This document shows positions 1-9,012 of a stretch of DNA of 64,000 nt, one piece after another. The DNA is taken from assembly GCF_028875915.1 (NCBI RefSeq), contig NZ_JAPEHW010000009.1, positions 1-64,000 on the forward strand, read 5' to 3'. This stretch comes from Pseudoalteromonas sp. G4. GTDB lineage: Bacteria; Pseudomonadota; Gammaproteobacteria; Enterobacterales; Alteromonadaceae. The position numbers were made by a program, and so were the translations under genes. Below the pieces are notes generated by a model that was given only the letters and a program-made list of their open reading frames with translations, searched no databases and was not told where the DNA came from. The stretch's first letter is position 1, and the number at the start of each line of letters is the position of its first letter.

Positions 1-2281
1 ACGCTTCGCTTTGTTCATCTAATGAGTCTTTTAGGGTATTTACCTTCACATCAAAGCAAGTTAAACCTTGTGGAACGGCAACTGTTGCAGCGCTCGCTAA
101 GTTTAACTCGTTGGTGAAAGAAACCCCTTGGTCAAAACTAACAAACGCAGTGGTATCAATATCAGCAATTGTTGCAGTATTTGGGTTTATTTCTAGGTAG
201 TAATCTTGTGTTTGGCTGGTGGTACCATCTAAACACACGTTAAATAGTGCGGCATTGCCTTCAGTTACTTTAAATGGTGTTGCAGTAATACTAGCAACCT
301 CAGGGAAATCACCAGTGTTTTCGCTGCGATCGCTGATAGTAACGGTTGCCGTTTGTGTATCCTTGCCACCACTAATTAGATACGCTGCTAAATTAAAGTC
401 TTCAGTACTTTCAGCTTCATCATCACGCCAAGTATGTACTCGAACATCGACATACTCAGTACCTTCAGGAATGCGAGGTCGCTGCTTAGACGATAAATCA
501 TATTCCATTGGCCATGTAATGCCACCATCAAGGGATATTTCTGCAAGTGGGTTATAATCTTTAGATGCTTCAGCAGCACCTTCATTTAAGCGTAGGCGTA
601 ATTTTGTATCTTCTGTTAATGCTTGATTAAATTTAACTCTGAAAGTAACAAATTCGCCTTCTTCCACGTTACTGTCTAAGGCGAATACAGAATGCACGGC
701 ATCTTTTGCAAGGTCGAGGTCTGCATCTTCATCATGCAAACGCACAATTTCAAATTCATGGTCAGATTGGTCTGCTCGGTGCCAAGCATGTAGTTTTAGG
801 GCTTCAAACCCTTCTTCTAAATCGTCTTCATAGGATTCAAATTGAATGTCGACATATCGCCCACCAGGTGGCACTAAGATTTCTTTACGTGTTGCTAGAT
901 CAACGTTTTCTACGAATGTTTCGCCGCGGTCAAAAGAGACTTTTGCAAGCGTTGAAAAATCATCACCTTTAGTTGCAGATGACCCTTCAATTTCAAGGGT
1001 TAAAGGCGTTGGTAATACCAACTCTTTATTGAATTTCAAGCGGTACTTAATGGTACGGCCTTCTTCTACTAAATCATCAGTATGACGTGAGTAAACAGCA
1101 TTTACACGCAAATCACCCTGATTACTTGAAGGGTCTAGAATATCTTGATTAAGTGTTAAGCGGTCTGAAAGCGTCTCTCGGTGCCATGCTTCAAGTGTGA
1201 AATATTCGGTATTTTCATCTTTGCCATCATTATTTAGGCCAATCAAAATATCAATATGGCGGCCACCAGGTGGCACGCTTATTTTTTGAGGGCTAGCAAG
1301 ATCAATGACGTATGGGTAGCTTTCACCACGATTAAACGAAACAAATGCTGTCGTATCGAAATCTTGTCCTTTTTGTGCAGTGCCGCTGCTAAGTTTTAGA
1401 TTAAGATCCTTTTCTTCATCAAGGTCTTTGTTGAATTTAACACGCAGATGCGCTTCATCGCCTTCTTCTGGGCTTTTATCTAAGCTATATACTGCACTGA
1501 TTTTGTAATAGCTATCTTCACCGCCAGATGAATCAGAGCCACCTGTCCCACAGTTTGCGGCTGCTAAGTCAGTAAAACGATGGCTGCTTGTCGATAAATA
1601 GCTGAGCGATGATTTACCCATATCATAAGCAAAAAACTCAGAGCCACCTAAGTTGTCTTGGCGAGAAACAATTAATTCACCAACATGGTTTTTAGCTGCC
1701 CCAGTTGCTAAAGCCAAATTGTGCTTATTAACAATTTCAACGGTTAATGCATCTGTATCGACCCGATAAATACTGTTTTTGCTCACTAAATATAAGGTGT
1801 CACCGATAAAGGTTAAATCACCCCAGTTCTTATCTTGTTCATTACGAAAGCCGGTTAATTCACCATAAATTGACGCATAACCTGTGTTTGGATCGATAGT
1901 GAAAAGCGTGTCGTCATGTGCTGCCCATAATAGGTTTTGTTCAGGATCACTTACAAGTCGGTAAGTAAACTTTGTTTTGCCAACTTGATGATGAGAACCT
2001 GCATTAATATCGTAGTAAGCTAAGTAACTTACGCCATTAGTTTGAGGCACAGAAACATAATATAAACGCTGACTGTCTTTATCGAGCGCAATTGCGGCAG
2101 AATCGTATAAAGCGATTGAGTTCGACAGGCTTTGGCCTGTGTATTCATCTAGTGTGTGAATTACACCTTGACCAGCATCACTTGCAATACCGTACATAGG
2201 ACTATGGCACTTCGAATGTGCAGAAAATCCAGAGGTAGCAAGGGCTGCACACACAAGTGTACGAACAGCATTTAGTTTCAT
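1..2281 (-). CDS. Secreted Calx-beta-like repeat protein, N-terminal part (3' end outside window)
   Basis: An open frame runs from the ATG at 2281 to the left edge without a stop, about 760 codons. A GGAG ribosome site lies just upstream of the ATG. Residues 1-21 are a signal peptide. Residues about 25-240 look like a propeller-type sensor/surface domain, with phrases such as LYLVSKNSIYRVD. A Gly/Ser linker follows (about 244-256). Then come at least four copies of a unit of about 130 residues starting near 260, 395, 525 and 655. Each has an acidic 'EEGD/EEGE' start, 'FNK.L', 'FVSF.RGE' or similar, and 'VPPGGR.VDI'. These resemble Calx-beta/Ig-like modules of surface and adhesion proteins, often Ca-binding. 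The role in surface attachment or matrix is inference. The C-terminus, where an anchoring or secretion signal would be, is missing. It is divergent from the M20 peptidase gene. Confidence 0.75.
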   Translation of the reverse strand, partial: MKLNAVRTLVCAALATSGFSAHSKCHSPMYGIASDAGQGVIHTLDEYTGQSLSNSIALYDSAAIALDKDSQRLYYVSVPQTNGVSYLAYYDINAGSHHQVGKTKFTYRLVSDPEQNLLWAAHDDTLFTIDPNTGYASIYGELTGFRNEQDKNWGDLTFIGDTLYLVSKNSIYRVDTDALTVEIVNKHNLALATGAAKNHVGELIVSRQDNLGGSEFFAYDMGKSSLSYLSTSSHRFTDLAAANCGTGGSDSSGGEDSYYKISAVYSLDKSPEEGDEAHLRVKFNKDLDEEKDLNLKLSSGTAQKGQDFDTTAFVSFNRGESYPYVIDLASPQKISVPPGGRHIDILIGLNNDGKDENTEYFTLEAWHRETLSDRLTLNQDILDPSSNQGDLRVNAVYSRHTDDLVEEGRTIKYRLKFNKELVLPTPLTLEIEGSSATKGDDFSTLAKVSFDRGETFVENVDLATRKEILVPPGGRYVDIQFESYEDDLEEGFEALKLHAWHRADQSDHEFEIVRLHDEDADLDLAKDAVHSVFALDSNVEEGEFVTFRVKFNQALTEDTKLRLRLNEGAAEASKDYNPLAEISLDGGITWPMEYDLSSKQRPRIPEGTEYVDVRVHTWRDDEAESTEDFNLAAYLISGGKDTQTATVTISDRSENTGDFPEVASITATPFKVTEGNAALFNVCLDGTTSQTQDYYLEINPNTATIADIDTTAFVSFDQGVSFTNELNLASAATVAVPQGLTCFDVKVNTLKDSLDEQSEA

Positions 2282-2324
2282 AGGGGGCTCCAAATTGCTA
2301 ACAGCTTATAATTAGTGGAAATTT

Positions 2325-2344
2325 TTTCGCGATTTTACGCGAAA
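2325..2344. promoter_or_regulatory. Inverted repeat TTTCGCG-N6-CGCGAAA in divergent promoter region
   Basis: TTTCGCG (2325-2331) and CGCGAAA (2338-2344) form a perfect 7-bp dyad, 44-63 bp upstream of the ATG of the repeat protein gene. Another TTTCGCG lies near 2455. Position and symmetry suggest a regulator site, but I recognise no known consensus. Confidence 0.3.
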
Positions 2345-2565
2345 TAGGTACGAAAATAAAATATTTATCAGAAAAAAATATGAGAAAGTTATTACACTTT
2401 ATCACACTACGTGAGTGTTCAATTCAGAGAATATGAATAATTATTCAGTACTATTTTCGCGATGGTTTGACCTTATATTGACTTTGGACTTTAGGTTAAT
2501 TGCTTAGCACGCTTTTGATGGTATTGTTGTAGTGAACTAATAATAAAAACGACAGGAATTTATGC

Positions 2566-3852
2566 ATGAATAAAACACTGCTTGCCCTCGTATTATCGTG
2601 TTTTTCATTGGGTACATATGCATCAAGTGACCTTAATTCACTCTTTAAACAAACTGAACCAAAAGTGATTGAGTGGCGACGTGATTTCCACCAAAACCCC
2701 GAACTTGGTAACAGAGAAACCCGCACAGCTGGCATTGTGGCAGCACACTTAAAATCATTGGGCATGGAAGTCGAAACAGGTATCGCTTATACCGGCGTAG
2801 TGGGATTATTAAAAGGTGCTAAACCAGGGCCAACTGTTATGTTACGAGCAGATATGGATGCATTACCAGTAACCGAAAAAACAGATGTGCCTTTTAAGTC
2901 GACAAAAACGACTAATTATCGCGGTGTTGATGTAGGCATAATGCATGCGTGTGGCCATGATACTCATGTTGCGATGTTAATGGGGGCTGCAGAAGTTTTG
3001 GCAAACATGAAAAATGAGCTAGCTGGTAATGTGATGTTTGTTTTTCAACCTGCTGAAGAAGGCGCACCACAAGGTGAAGAGGGTGGTGCTGAATTGATGC
3101 TTAAAGAAGGTATTTTTAAAAAATACAAACCAGATGTGGCCTTTGGATTACATATCACTTCGAAATTAAATGTTGGCCAAATTGGTTATCGCAGTGGGCC
3201 AGCCATGGCCAGTGCGGATCGCTTTGAAATTACCGTTAAAGGGGAGCAAACTCATGGTTCAACACCTTGGGCAGGCGCAGATCCAATTGCTGCCGCGGCG
3301 CAAATCGTGACAGGGGTAAACCATATTGTCAGTCGCCAAATTAATATTACAAAAGAGCCAGCTATTGTATCGTTTGGTAAAATAGCAGGTGGGGTACGTA
3401 ATAATATCATTCCTGAACAAGTGGAAATGGTAGGCACAATTCGTAATTTTGATATGGACAACCGTCAAAAAATTTTCAAGAAAATTAAAACCACGGCAGA
3501 GCATATCGCGTTATCGTCTGGTAATACCGCTGATGTGACTATCTATGAAGGCTATCCGGTAACCGTTAATGACCCTAAATTAACAGAAAAAATGCTACCA
3601 ACGCTTGAAAAGGTGACAGGTAAGGGGAATTTAATTGAAATGCCAAAAATTACTGGTGCTGAAGATTTCTCATTCTATGCAATGGAAGTACCGGGATTAT
3701 TTGTATTTTTGGGCGGTACACCAAAAGGAACAGATCCTATAGATGCACCGAGCAATCATTCGCCTTACTTTTTTGCCGATGAGTCTTCATTTAAAATAGG
3801 CACAGAAGCCTTAACTAATTTTGCACTAGACTATATGGCAATGGCTAAGTAA
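2566..3852 (+). CDS. Secreted M20 family amidohydrolase (N-acyl amino acid hydrolase type)
   Basis: A 428-residue metallohydrolase of the M20D/AmhX-hippurate hydrolase type, which removes acyl groups from N-acyl amino acids. The signal peptide is residues 1-19, so it acts in the periplasm or outside. Visible motifs: RRDFHQNPELG near 38, LRADMDALPV near 93, the metal-binding HACGHD at 127-132 with Cys129, QPAEEG at 161-166 with the catalytic and metal-binding Glu pair, GLHIT near 194, and TGAEDFSFY near the C-terminus. The dimerisation insert (from about 200) is also present. The length fits the family. The start is chosen at 2566; an earlier ATG at 2562 is out of frame and stops at once. The substrate cannot be told from sequence. 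Confidence 0.88.
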   Translation: MNKTLLALVLSCFSLGTYASSDLNSLFKQTEPKVIEWRRDFHQNPELGNRETRTAGIVAAHLKSLGMEVETGIAYTGVVGLLKGAKPGPTVMLRADMDALPVTEKTDVPFKSTKTTNYRGVDVGIMHACGHDTHVAMLMGAAEVLANMKNELAGNVMFVFQPAEEGAPQGEEGGAELMLKEGIFKKYKPDVAFGLHITSKLNVGQIGYRSGPAMASADRFEITVKGEQTHGSTPWAGADPIAAAAQIVTGVNHIVSRQINITKEPAIVSFGKIAGGVRNNIIPEQVEMVGTIRNFDMDNRQKIFKKIKTTAEHIALSSGNTADVTIYEGYPVTVNDPKLTEKMLPTLEKVTGKGNLIEMPKITGAEDFSFYAMEVPGLFVFLGGTPKGTDPIDAPSNHSPYFFADESSFKIGTEALTNFALDYMAMAK

Positions 3853-3864
3853 CTACTTAATCTG

Positions 3865-3909
3865 AAAAGCGAAACTGATATTAGTAATGTGGTTATCTTT
3901 TTCGCTTTT
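3865..3909 (+). terminator. Candidate terminator after the M20 gene
   Basis: AAAAGCGAAA (3865-3874) pairs with TTTCGCTTTT (3900-3909). The loop is 25 nt and the hairpin ends in a T run. It overlaps the 3' end of the convergent MgtC-like gene. The long loop makes it a moderate call. Confidence 0.4.
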
Positions 3910-4375
3910 TCCAATCATGAAACTTTGCATGCACGCCTTGAGTCAGCGATGTAAAGTAGTCTTCTAATACATCCACACCATATAATATACCTACTACCAA
4001 AACACTGAGCTTTATTGCACTTAATTCACCTGCGATATCAACAGCAACACCAATGGCGGCAAGTACCCAAATGGTTGCGGCTGAGGTAACACCTACCACA
4101 ATACCGTCTTTAGCAAGCATTACGCCTGCACCCAAAAAGCCAACACCGGTAACAACTTGGCCAATAATGCGTGATGTATCGGTTACATCATTATTTAATG
4201 AATTTGAAGCCGCAATAAACATATATGTACCAAGTACAATAAGTGCAGAGGTACGAATACCAACAGGTTTGCCGCGAAGTTGTCTTTCTAGTCCAACGAT
4301 AAATCCACAGCAAATAGCAGCGGCAATTTTAGACCATTCAAACGGTGAAATTGAAAAAAGGGTTGTTAGTTCCAA
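3893..4375 (-). CDS. MgtC/SapB family inner-membrane protein
   Basis: A 160-residue membrane protein with the MgtC N-terminal signature: CCGFIVGLERQLRGKPVGIRT around 22-42, followed by hydrophobic helices (LIVLGTYMFIAAS, VVTGVGFLGAGVML, SAATIWVLAAIGVAVDIAG). It is shorter than Salmonella MgtC because it lacks the C-terminal ACT-like domain, so it is of the short YhiD/SapB type. Members are linked to Mg-limitation or acid responses, but the biochemical function of short forms is poorly known. The C-terminus is basic (KKRKR). It lies 68 nt downstream of the CNNM/CBS gene on the same strand and may be cotranscribed. Both families are tied to divalent cations. Confidence 0.82.
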   Translation of the reverse strand: MELTTLFSISPFEWSKIAAAICCGFIVGLERQLRGKPVGIRTSALIVLGTYMFIAASNSLNNDVTDTSRIIGQVVTGVGFLGAGVMLAKDGIVVGVTSAATIWVLAAIGVAVDIAGELSAIKLSVLVVGILYGVDVLEDYFTSLTQGVHAKFHDWKKRKR

Positions 4376-4443
4376 TGTTTCTCTCTTTTAGGTTATAAAG
4401 GCAATAAATTTAACTGCCTGTTTAAGTTGTTGTTTTATTTATT

Positions 4444-5751
4444 TTATAAATTTTCAGACGTTGCTGTTTCACTTGATTCAAGATGGGTGATCAGTAATTG
4501 ATCAACACGAATTCCGTCAATATCTACCGCTTCAAATTTATATCCAGCATGTAGCACAAAGTCGGCACATTTGGGCATTCGTTTCATTTTATAAATGATA
4601 AATCCAGCTAAAGTTTCATAATAACTTTCGTCAGGAAATTCATCAATTTCAAGTAATTTCTTAACATCGACAATAGGTGTTGCGCCATCAACTAACCAAG
4701 AGTTTGCATCGCGTTTAACTATTTGTTCATCGCCACTAAATGGCACTAAGTCACCCATAAAGCTGCTCATTAAATCTTTTAATGTAATCACGCCTACAAC
4801 CAGCGCGTATTCATTTACCACAACAGCAAACTGAGAAGATGCAGATTTAAATGCATTTAATGCGTCTGAAAGCGTTAGTGTTTCCGGTAAATACAGCAAA
4901 TCTTTGTTTAAAGCTTGTAAACTGAGTTCGGCTTTTCCACCATTCAATAACTGATGCAAAATAGTTTTTGATTCAATGGTGCCAAGCAGTTTATCCAACT
5001 GTCCATCACACACTAAAAATTGGTGGTGAGGGTTTTCTAAAATTTTGTTGCTGATTGTTTCACTACTATCGTTAATATCAAAAAATACAATCGAATCACG
5101 TGTGGTCATTACTGTGGGTAATGTGCGGCCCTCAAGTTCAAATACATTGCCTATCAGTTGATACTCTTGCTGTTGCAATGAACCGTCTTGGGCACCAGCT
5201 TCCATTACGGCAACGATATCTTCCGTGGTGACAATTTCTTCGCGCTTTGTAGGTAGTTTAAAAATTCGCAGAACCACATTGCTAATACCATTGAAAAACA
5301 TTACCAATGGGGTGAGAGCAAAGGTTAACAAATTCATCAAACTAACCACTCTGATTGCGACAGATTCAGGCATGATCATCGCAATGCGCTTAGGTAGTAA
5401 GTCAGCAAATAAAATAAATAACGAGGTAATTGCTAAAAACGACAGGAAAAAACTGATTTGATCAGCATGTTGTCCGTTATAAACCAAATTTACCAACTGA
5501 GAGGTATAAGGAGTAAGCGTTTGTTCACCCATGATACCGCCTAAAATGGCAATCGCATTCAATGCAATTTGGATCATGGCAAAAAAACCACCCGGTTGTT
5601 CTTGTAGCCGTAAAACTGCTTGCGCTTTTTTGTTACCTTCGTCAGCCATAACACGTAATTTAATTTTACGTGCTGCGGCAATGGCAATTTCCGACATAGC
5701 AAATAAGGCACCAAAAATGATTAAAATGCTTATACCCAGCAAGTCACTCAT
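4444..5751 (-). CDS. CNNM/CorC-HlyC family membrane protein with CBS domains
   Basis: A 435-residue protein. It has an N-terminal DUF21/CNNM membrane domain (about 1-180, with MSEIAIAAARKIKLR near the start), then a pair of CBS domains (about 200-335, including TVMTTRDSIVFFD and VVNEYALVVGVITLKDLM), then a C-terminal CorC_HlyC domain (about 355-425, DGATPIVDVKKLLE). Relatives are implicated in Mg or cobalt efflux. I moved the start 25 codons in from the longest frame, to the ATG at 5751: GGAG sits 7 nt upstream, and the extra N-terminal residues do not resemble the family. The neighbour downstream is the MgtC-like gene. Confidence 0.87.
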   Translation of the reverse strand: MSDLLGISILIIFGALFAMSEIAIAAARKIKLRVMADEGNKKAQAVLRLQEQPGGFFAMIQIALNAIAILGGIMGEQTLTPYTSQLVNLVYNGQHADQISFFLSFLAITSLFILFADLLPKRIAMIMPESVAIRVVSLMNLLTFALTPLVMFFNGISNVVLRIFKLPTKREEIVTTEDIVAVMEAGAQDGSLQQQEYQLIGNVFELEGRTLPTVMTTRDSIVFFDINDSSETISNKILENPHHQFLVCDGQLDKLLGTIESKTILHQLLNGGKAELSLQALNKDLLYLPETLTLSDALNAFKSASSQFAVVVNEYALVVGVITLKDLMSSFMGDLVPFSGDEQIVKRDANSWLVDGATPIVDVKKLLEIDEFPDESYYETLAGFIIYKMKRMPKCADFVLHAGYKFEAVDIDGIRVDQLLITHLESSETATSENL

Positions 5752-5958
5752 AGCGTTCTCCAAACAAAAGATGAGCATATGCTTTTTAATCTGAAATACA
5801 TTAAAAAGCGCGCAATTATTATGCAAGTTTCACTTTGCTGCAATTACTTTTTACAAATAAATTTTTTAATTAAATTTCAGTTGGTTAGGGTTTGTATTTG
5901 CTGCGCTATTTGCAACAGGAATGCAACTGTGTTTTGAGTATAAAGGGGTTGATCGATT

Positions 5959-6501
5959 TTAATAATGAGCTTGCGATTTTTGCTGTTTACTTAAAAAGAG
6001 CTTTCCTGCAATGCAACCCGCAATAAAACCGAAGAAATGGCTACTCCAACTTACACCAGGTACAAACTGAGTAAGCGAATAAATAACACTGGCATACAAA
6101 AAACAAATAATTGCAGCTAGCATCAAATTAAAAATATTACGACTAAAAATAGCGTTACAAATAATGTAACCTATTAGCCCAAAAACCAATGTGCTAGCCC
6201 CTGCATGAAAACCTTCACTGGCAAAAAGCCATAACGTAAAACGCTTTAGACCTTGTTGCAACACAATAAATGCAAGCACTGCTAAGGGGGCCGCATTTGA
6301 CAATAAATGTTGCCAACTGTGGTGTATAAAAGGTGCCAGTGGGATCCCGATTAAGCCGTTGATGTATCGTGGGTATATGCCGAAATTTGAAACTAACCCT
6401 GCAGTAATAGTATTTAAAATTTGCACCCCAAAGAGAATGACGAGCAAAATGCAAATAATATGTAATGGTTGTTTAATTAGCATATCAATAGTGGCTCTCA
6501 T
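5959..6501 (-). CDS. Rhomboid family intramembrane serine protease
   Basis: A 180-residue polytopic protein with the rhomboid pattern: HHSWQHLLSN at 60-69 (the HxxxN of TM2), the nucleophile motif GAST with Ser103, and WSSHFFGFIAG with the catalytic His155. About six hydrophobic helices fit a compact GlpG-like core without a cytoplasmic domain. The residue after the catalytic Ser is Thr, where most rhomboids have Gly (GxSG), a small deviation. It does not show the motif pattern I know for rhombosortases, so I do not link it to the GlyGly-CTERM protein at 40.3 kb. No clear Shine-Dalgarno precedes the ATG. Confidence 0.82.
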   Translation of the reverse strand: MRATIDMLIKQPLHIICILLVILFGVQILNTITAGLVSNFGIYPRYINGLIGIPLAPFIHHSWQHLLSNAAPLAVLAFIVLQQGLKRFTLWLFASEGFHAGASTLVFGLIGYIICNAIFSRNIFNLMLAAIICFLYASVIYSLTQFVPGVSWSSHFFGFIAGCIAGKLFLSKQQKSQAHY

Positions 6502-6905
6502 AAAATAAAAGGCACCTAGTTTTTTTCAACTAAGTGATTTTACTTTAACGCCTTACTTCTCTGAGCAACAGTTATTTTTATTAACTCATATTTTTTCGCA
6601 AAAACAAATTGGCTTTAACATTTACAATAGTCGACTGACTAAAGTTGTAGCAATATAAATTGCCGGAGTGATTTAAATCTATTGTAAGTCTCAATACTCT
6701 CGCTTTATTGCGTTTTAAATGTGTCATAACAGCAAGCATATCTAAAATTTCTCGATAATAACTGCCTCAAGCTCATATTTGCTAGTGAATATGAGCTAAC
6801 GTGAAAAGTAATTTTGGTAATCAGTAGCCATTATAAAATCGAAAGATGCTCGCTTAATCATTGATCTTTAGTTGTTTTGCGTTATAACAAAGTAAAGGGT
6901 AAGAA
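6502..6905. other. 404-bp gene-free divergent region
   Basis: The stretch lies between the divergent rhomboid and DUF4440 genes. I see no ORF with coding character and no tRNA. The only clear structure is a 10-bp inverted repeat at 6770-6797. It presumably holds both promoters. Confidence 0.5.
6770..6797. promoter_or_regulatory. 10-bp perfect inverted repeat AGCTCATATT-N8-AATATGAGCT
   Basis: AGCTCATATT (6770-6779) and AATATGAGCT (6788-6797) flank TGCTAGTG. There is no T run, so an operator or small RNA hairpin is more likely than a terminator. It lies 109 bp upstream of the DUF4440-like gene. Confidence 0.35.
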
Positions 6906-7295
6906 TTGCGAGGCGTTCACTTGAAAGAACTATTGATAGAACAAGAGGAATCACTTCATAACTATGAAACTCGCCACAATAAACGTGAAATTATCCGTTT
7001 AATTCATCCTGAATTTCGTGAAGTAGGCCAATCGGGCACATCATTTTCATTCAAAACCATTATTGAAATGATGTCTTCGGAAAAGCAACCAAGCGGACAT
7101 GTCCATGCGCAAGACTATGAATGTATTCAGTTAGAATATTCAGTATTTTTAATGTTGTACAAAACAGCATGGGTTAGTAAAGATGGCTCGGCCAGCTATT
7201 TTGCTAAAAGATCATCTATTTGGGTACTCAATAATGGTGCATGGCAAATGAAGTACCACCAAGGTACGCCTTGTGATGAATTTACTTTAGTTTAA
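6906..7295 (+). CDS. DUF4440/SnoaL-like (NTF2 fold) protein
   Basis: A 129-residue cytoplasmic protein with the layout of DUF4440 proteins: an N-terminal helix (KELLIEQEESLHN), 'LIHPEFREVGQSG', 'VLNNGAWQMKYHQGTPC'. These small cone-shaped domains occur in enzymes and uncharacterised stress proteins; no function can be assigned. The start is TTG at 6906 with GGG 6 nt upstream (6897-6899). No in-frame ATG exists nearby. It is monocistronic, and a strong hairpin follows. Confidence 0.72.
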   Translation: MRGVHLKELLIEQEESLHNYETRHNKREIIRLIHPEFREVGQSGTSFSFKTIIEMMSSEKQPSGHVHAQDYECIQLEYSVFLMLYKTAWVSKDGSASYFAKRSSIWVLNNGAWQMKYHQGTPCDEFTLV

Positions 7296-7355
7296 ATGGT
7301 TATTGAATCACCACTCAAATTGATTGAGGGTTATACAACGTAATTTAATAAGAAG

Positions 7356-7381
7356 AAACTACAACATCCATGTTGTAGTTT
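7356..7381. terminator. Bidirectional terminator hairpin
   Basis: AAACTACAACA (7356-7366) and TGTTGTAGTTT (7371-7381) form a perfect 11-bp stem with a 4-nt loop between two convergent genes. A and T tracts on the outer sides suit termination in both directions. Confidence 0.75.
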
Positions 7382-7382
7382 A

Positions 7383-7691
7383 CTATTTTAGAATTTTCAC
7401 AACTTCACGAGTTGCTTCAATCAGGCGGATTATTCTGCCATCGATGTTTACGGTGATTAACCCTTTGTGGTCAACCGGTGCAATAATCTTGCTGTGGCTA
7501 TAAATTTCACGGTCGATAGGTTTACCAACCTGAATTTTCTTTTGCCATCCTGGAGGTAATTCACCTGTGCGAGCCACTTTTTTCTGAAGGCCAGGTGGTA
7601 AGCTGTTACCTTTATTGTGTTTATCATTTTTGGCGTGAAGTGGAGACACCATCAAACAAAGACTGGCTAATGTAACTAAAACGGTTTTCAT
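7383..7691 (-). CDS. Small secreted RcnB/CigR-like protein
   Basis: A 102-residue protein with a signal peptide at 1-20 (ends PLHA). A Lys/Pro-rich segment carries a repeated LPPG motif (SLPPGLQKKV, ELPPGWQKKI), followed by a conserved-looking tail (GLITVNIDGRIIRLIEATREVVKIL). The LPPG..KK pattern and the tail are typical of RcnB/CigR-type periplasmic proteins. RcnB takes part in Ni/Co homeostasis, but most relatives have no known role. The start is placed at the ATG at 7691, which gives a clean signal peptide. A GTG 27 nt upstream is the longer alternative and would place GAGG inside the gene. Confidence 0.72.
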   Translation of the reverse strand: MKTVLVTLASLCLMVSPLHAKNDKHNKGNSLPPGLQKKVARTGELPPGWQKKIQVGKPIDREIYSHSKIIAPVDHKGLITVNIDGRIIRLIEATREVVKILK

Positions 7692-7872
7692 TAAAATGTT
7701 ATTCCTCAAAGCTTTCACAACGGGTATTAAACTAAACGTTTGTAGTTTCTGATGTTGTAAAATTTAAAAGCGTGAAGCCACTATAAAACTAATTACCCTC
7801 AAAAGAAAACCAGTCTTTTATCTTAATTCCTTTTAAAATAAGGGTTTCTAAGTATTTTATTAATGACAGTAT

Positions 7873-8505
7873 TCACTCGCTTCTATTTGACATTGAAAGC
7901 AATGCGCCTGCACCAATAAACACGCTGCCAGAGAGTTTATTAAAAAATGCAGTGCGACCTTTTTCGAACAACCACTTTGAAGACTTAACGCCTAGCATGA
8001 CATAAAACAACAACCAGGTCAGTTCTAGTAAGATAAATGTACCTGAAAAAATAAGGTATTGTGTTAAAAGTGACTCACCTGGGTTAATAAATTGTGGAAA
8101 TAGCGCTGTAAAAAACACAATGGCTTTGGGGTTACTTGCTCCAATTGTAAAGCCACTAATAAAGTGCTGCATGCTTTGCTGATTATTTTTATCTGGTATA
8201 TCAGTGAGCGCAAAACCAGTGCTCTTTGACAATAACGCCTTTATACCAAGGTAAATCAAATAACTTGCACCAAGCCATTTAATAATATTAAACGCAAGCT
8301 CTGATGTAGCAATTATCACGCCTAACCCTGTAAAAGATAAACTCAAAATTAGAGTGATTGCAGTTAAGCTACCGAGCGCTGCATATATACCCGAACGTTT
8401 TCCTGAGGTAATGGCTTTTGACATACAAAAAAGTGCGCTGGGGCCAGGCGACACGGTTAAAATGAGCACCGCAATAAAATAGAGTGTCCATGTACTTATA
8501 TCCAT
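7873..8505 (-). CDS. LysE/RhtB family amino-acid exporter
   Basis: A 210-residue inner-membrane protein with about six helices. The family signature near the N-terminus is clear: LILTVSPGPSALFCMSKAITSGKRSG (in part). GASNPKAIVFFTALFPQF sits near 120. Family members export basic or neutral amino acids or homoserine lactones; the substrate here is unknown. AAGG lies 8 nt upstream of the ATG. The gene is monocistronic and divergent from the small secreted protein at 8674. Confidence 0.9.
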   Translation of the reverse strand: MDISTWTLYFIAVLILTVSPGPSALFCMSKAITSGKRSGIYAALGSLTAITLILSLSFTGLGVIIATSELAFNIIKWLGASYLIYLGIKALLSKSTGFALTDIPDKNNQQSMQHFISGFTIGASNPKAIVFFTALFPQFINPGESLLTQYLIFSGTFILLELTWLLFYVMLGVKSSKWLFEKGRTAFFNKLSGSVFIGAGALLSMSNRSE

Positions 8506-8673
8506 TTTGAAACCTTCAACGTTTTTTCTTTAAGCTAGCATTTTTAACAAGAAAACAAAGACAATTATTTAATGATTATCAAAAATTTTCACCTTGGTTT
8601 GTATAAGCATTGAATTGTTAAGAAAAGCCCATATTAATTTTGATGGGGTAGGCCAAAGAAAAGGAAGAAAACG

Positions 8674-8964
8674 GTGCTTAAAACAACGCTAATAATTTTA
8701 TTTGTTATATTTTCGTTGTTACCGTTTAATTTAGCACGCTCAGTTATTCCATCTCATCAACAAACGTTAAACTCCTTTCAACACCTAACACACTTAGCAA
8801 GTAATAACAGTTCTGTTAAAACATTTATAGATTATTCGACCTTAAAAGTTTTTGCTAATCGTTTTAACTTGCGAAAATCAGCGAATTCACTTTACAGCTG
8901 CCCGTTTATAAATTTTTTAATTCGCGAAAGTTATCTTTTTAATCAATCATACTGCCAAATATGA
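8674..8964 (+). CDS. Small secreted hypothetical protein
   Basis: A 96-residue frame starting with GTG at 8674, with a strong ribosome site AAGGAAG (8661-8667) 6 nt upstream. Residues 1-21 look like a signal peptide (LIILFVIFSLLPFNLA). The rest is Ser/Asn/Phe-rich with two Cys near the end (SCPF and YCQI), which could form a disulfide. I recognise no family. The ribosome site and signal peptide support a real gene. Confidence 0.5.
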   Translation: MLKTTLIILFVIFSLLPFNLARSVIPSHQQTLNSFQHLTHLASNNSSVKTFIDYSTLKVFANRFNLRKSANSLYSCPFINFLIRESYLFNQSYCQI

Positions 8965-9012
8965 CTGCTTATCTTTTTTGATTATTTAACAACTTAAAAG
9001 ATAAGGAAAATT

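Noticed and set aside
219-1085. Three plus-strand ORFs of 79-112 residues (219-557, 706-972, 846-1085)
   Set aside because: They lie opposite the long open minus-strand repeat protein, which has a signal peptide, a ribosome site and consistent repeats. The plus-strand products show no domain or ribosome site.
5959-6501. Rhomboid protease as rhombosortase for the GlyGly-CTERM protein
   Set aside because: The active-site region (GASTLVFGLIGY) is of the ordinary rhomboid type, not the rhombosortase pattern I know, and the genes are 34 kb apart.
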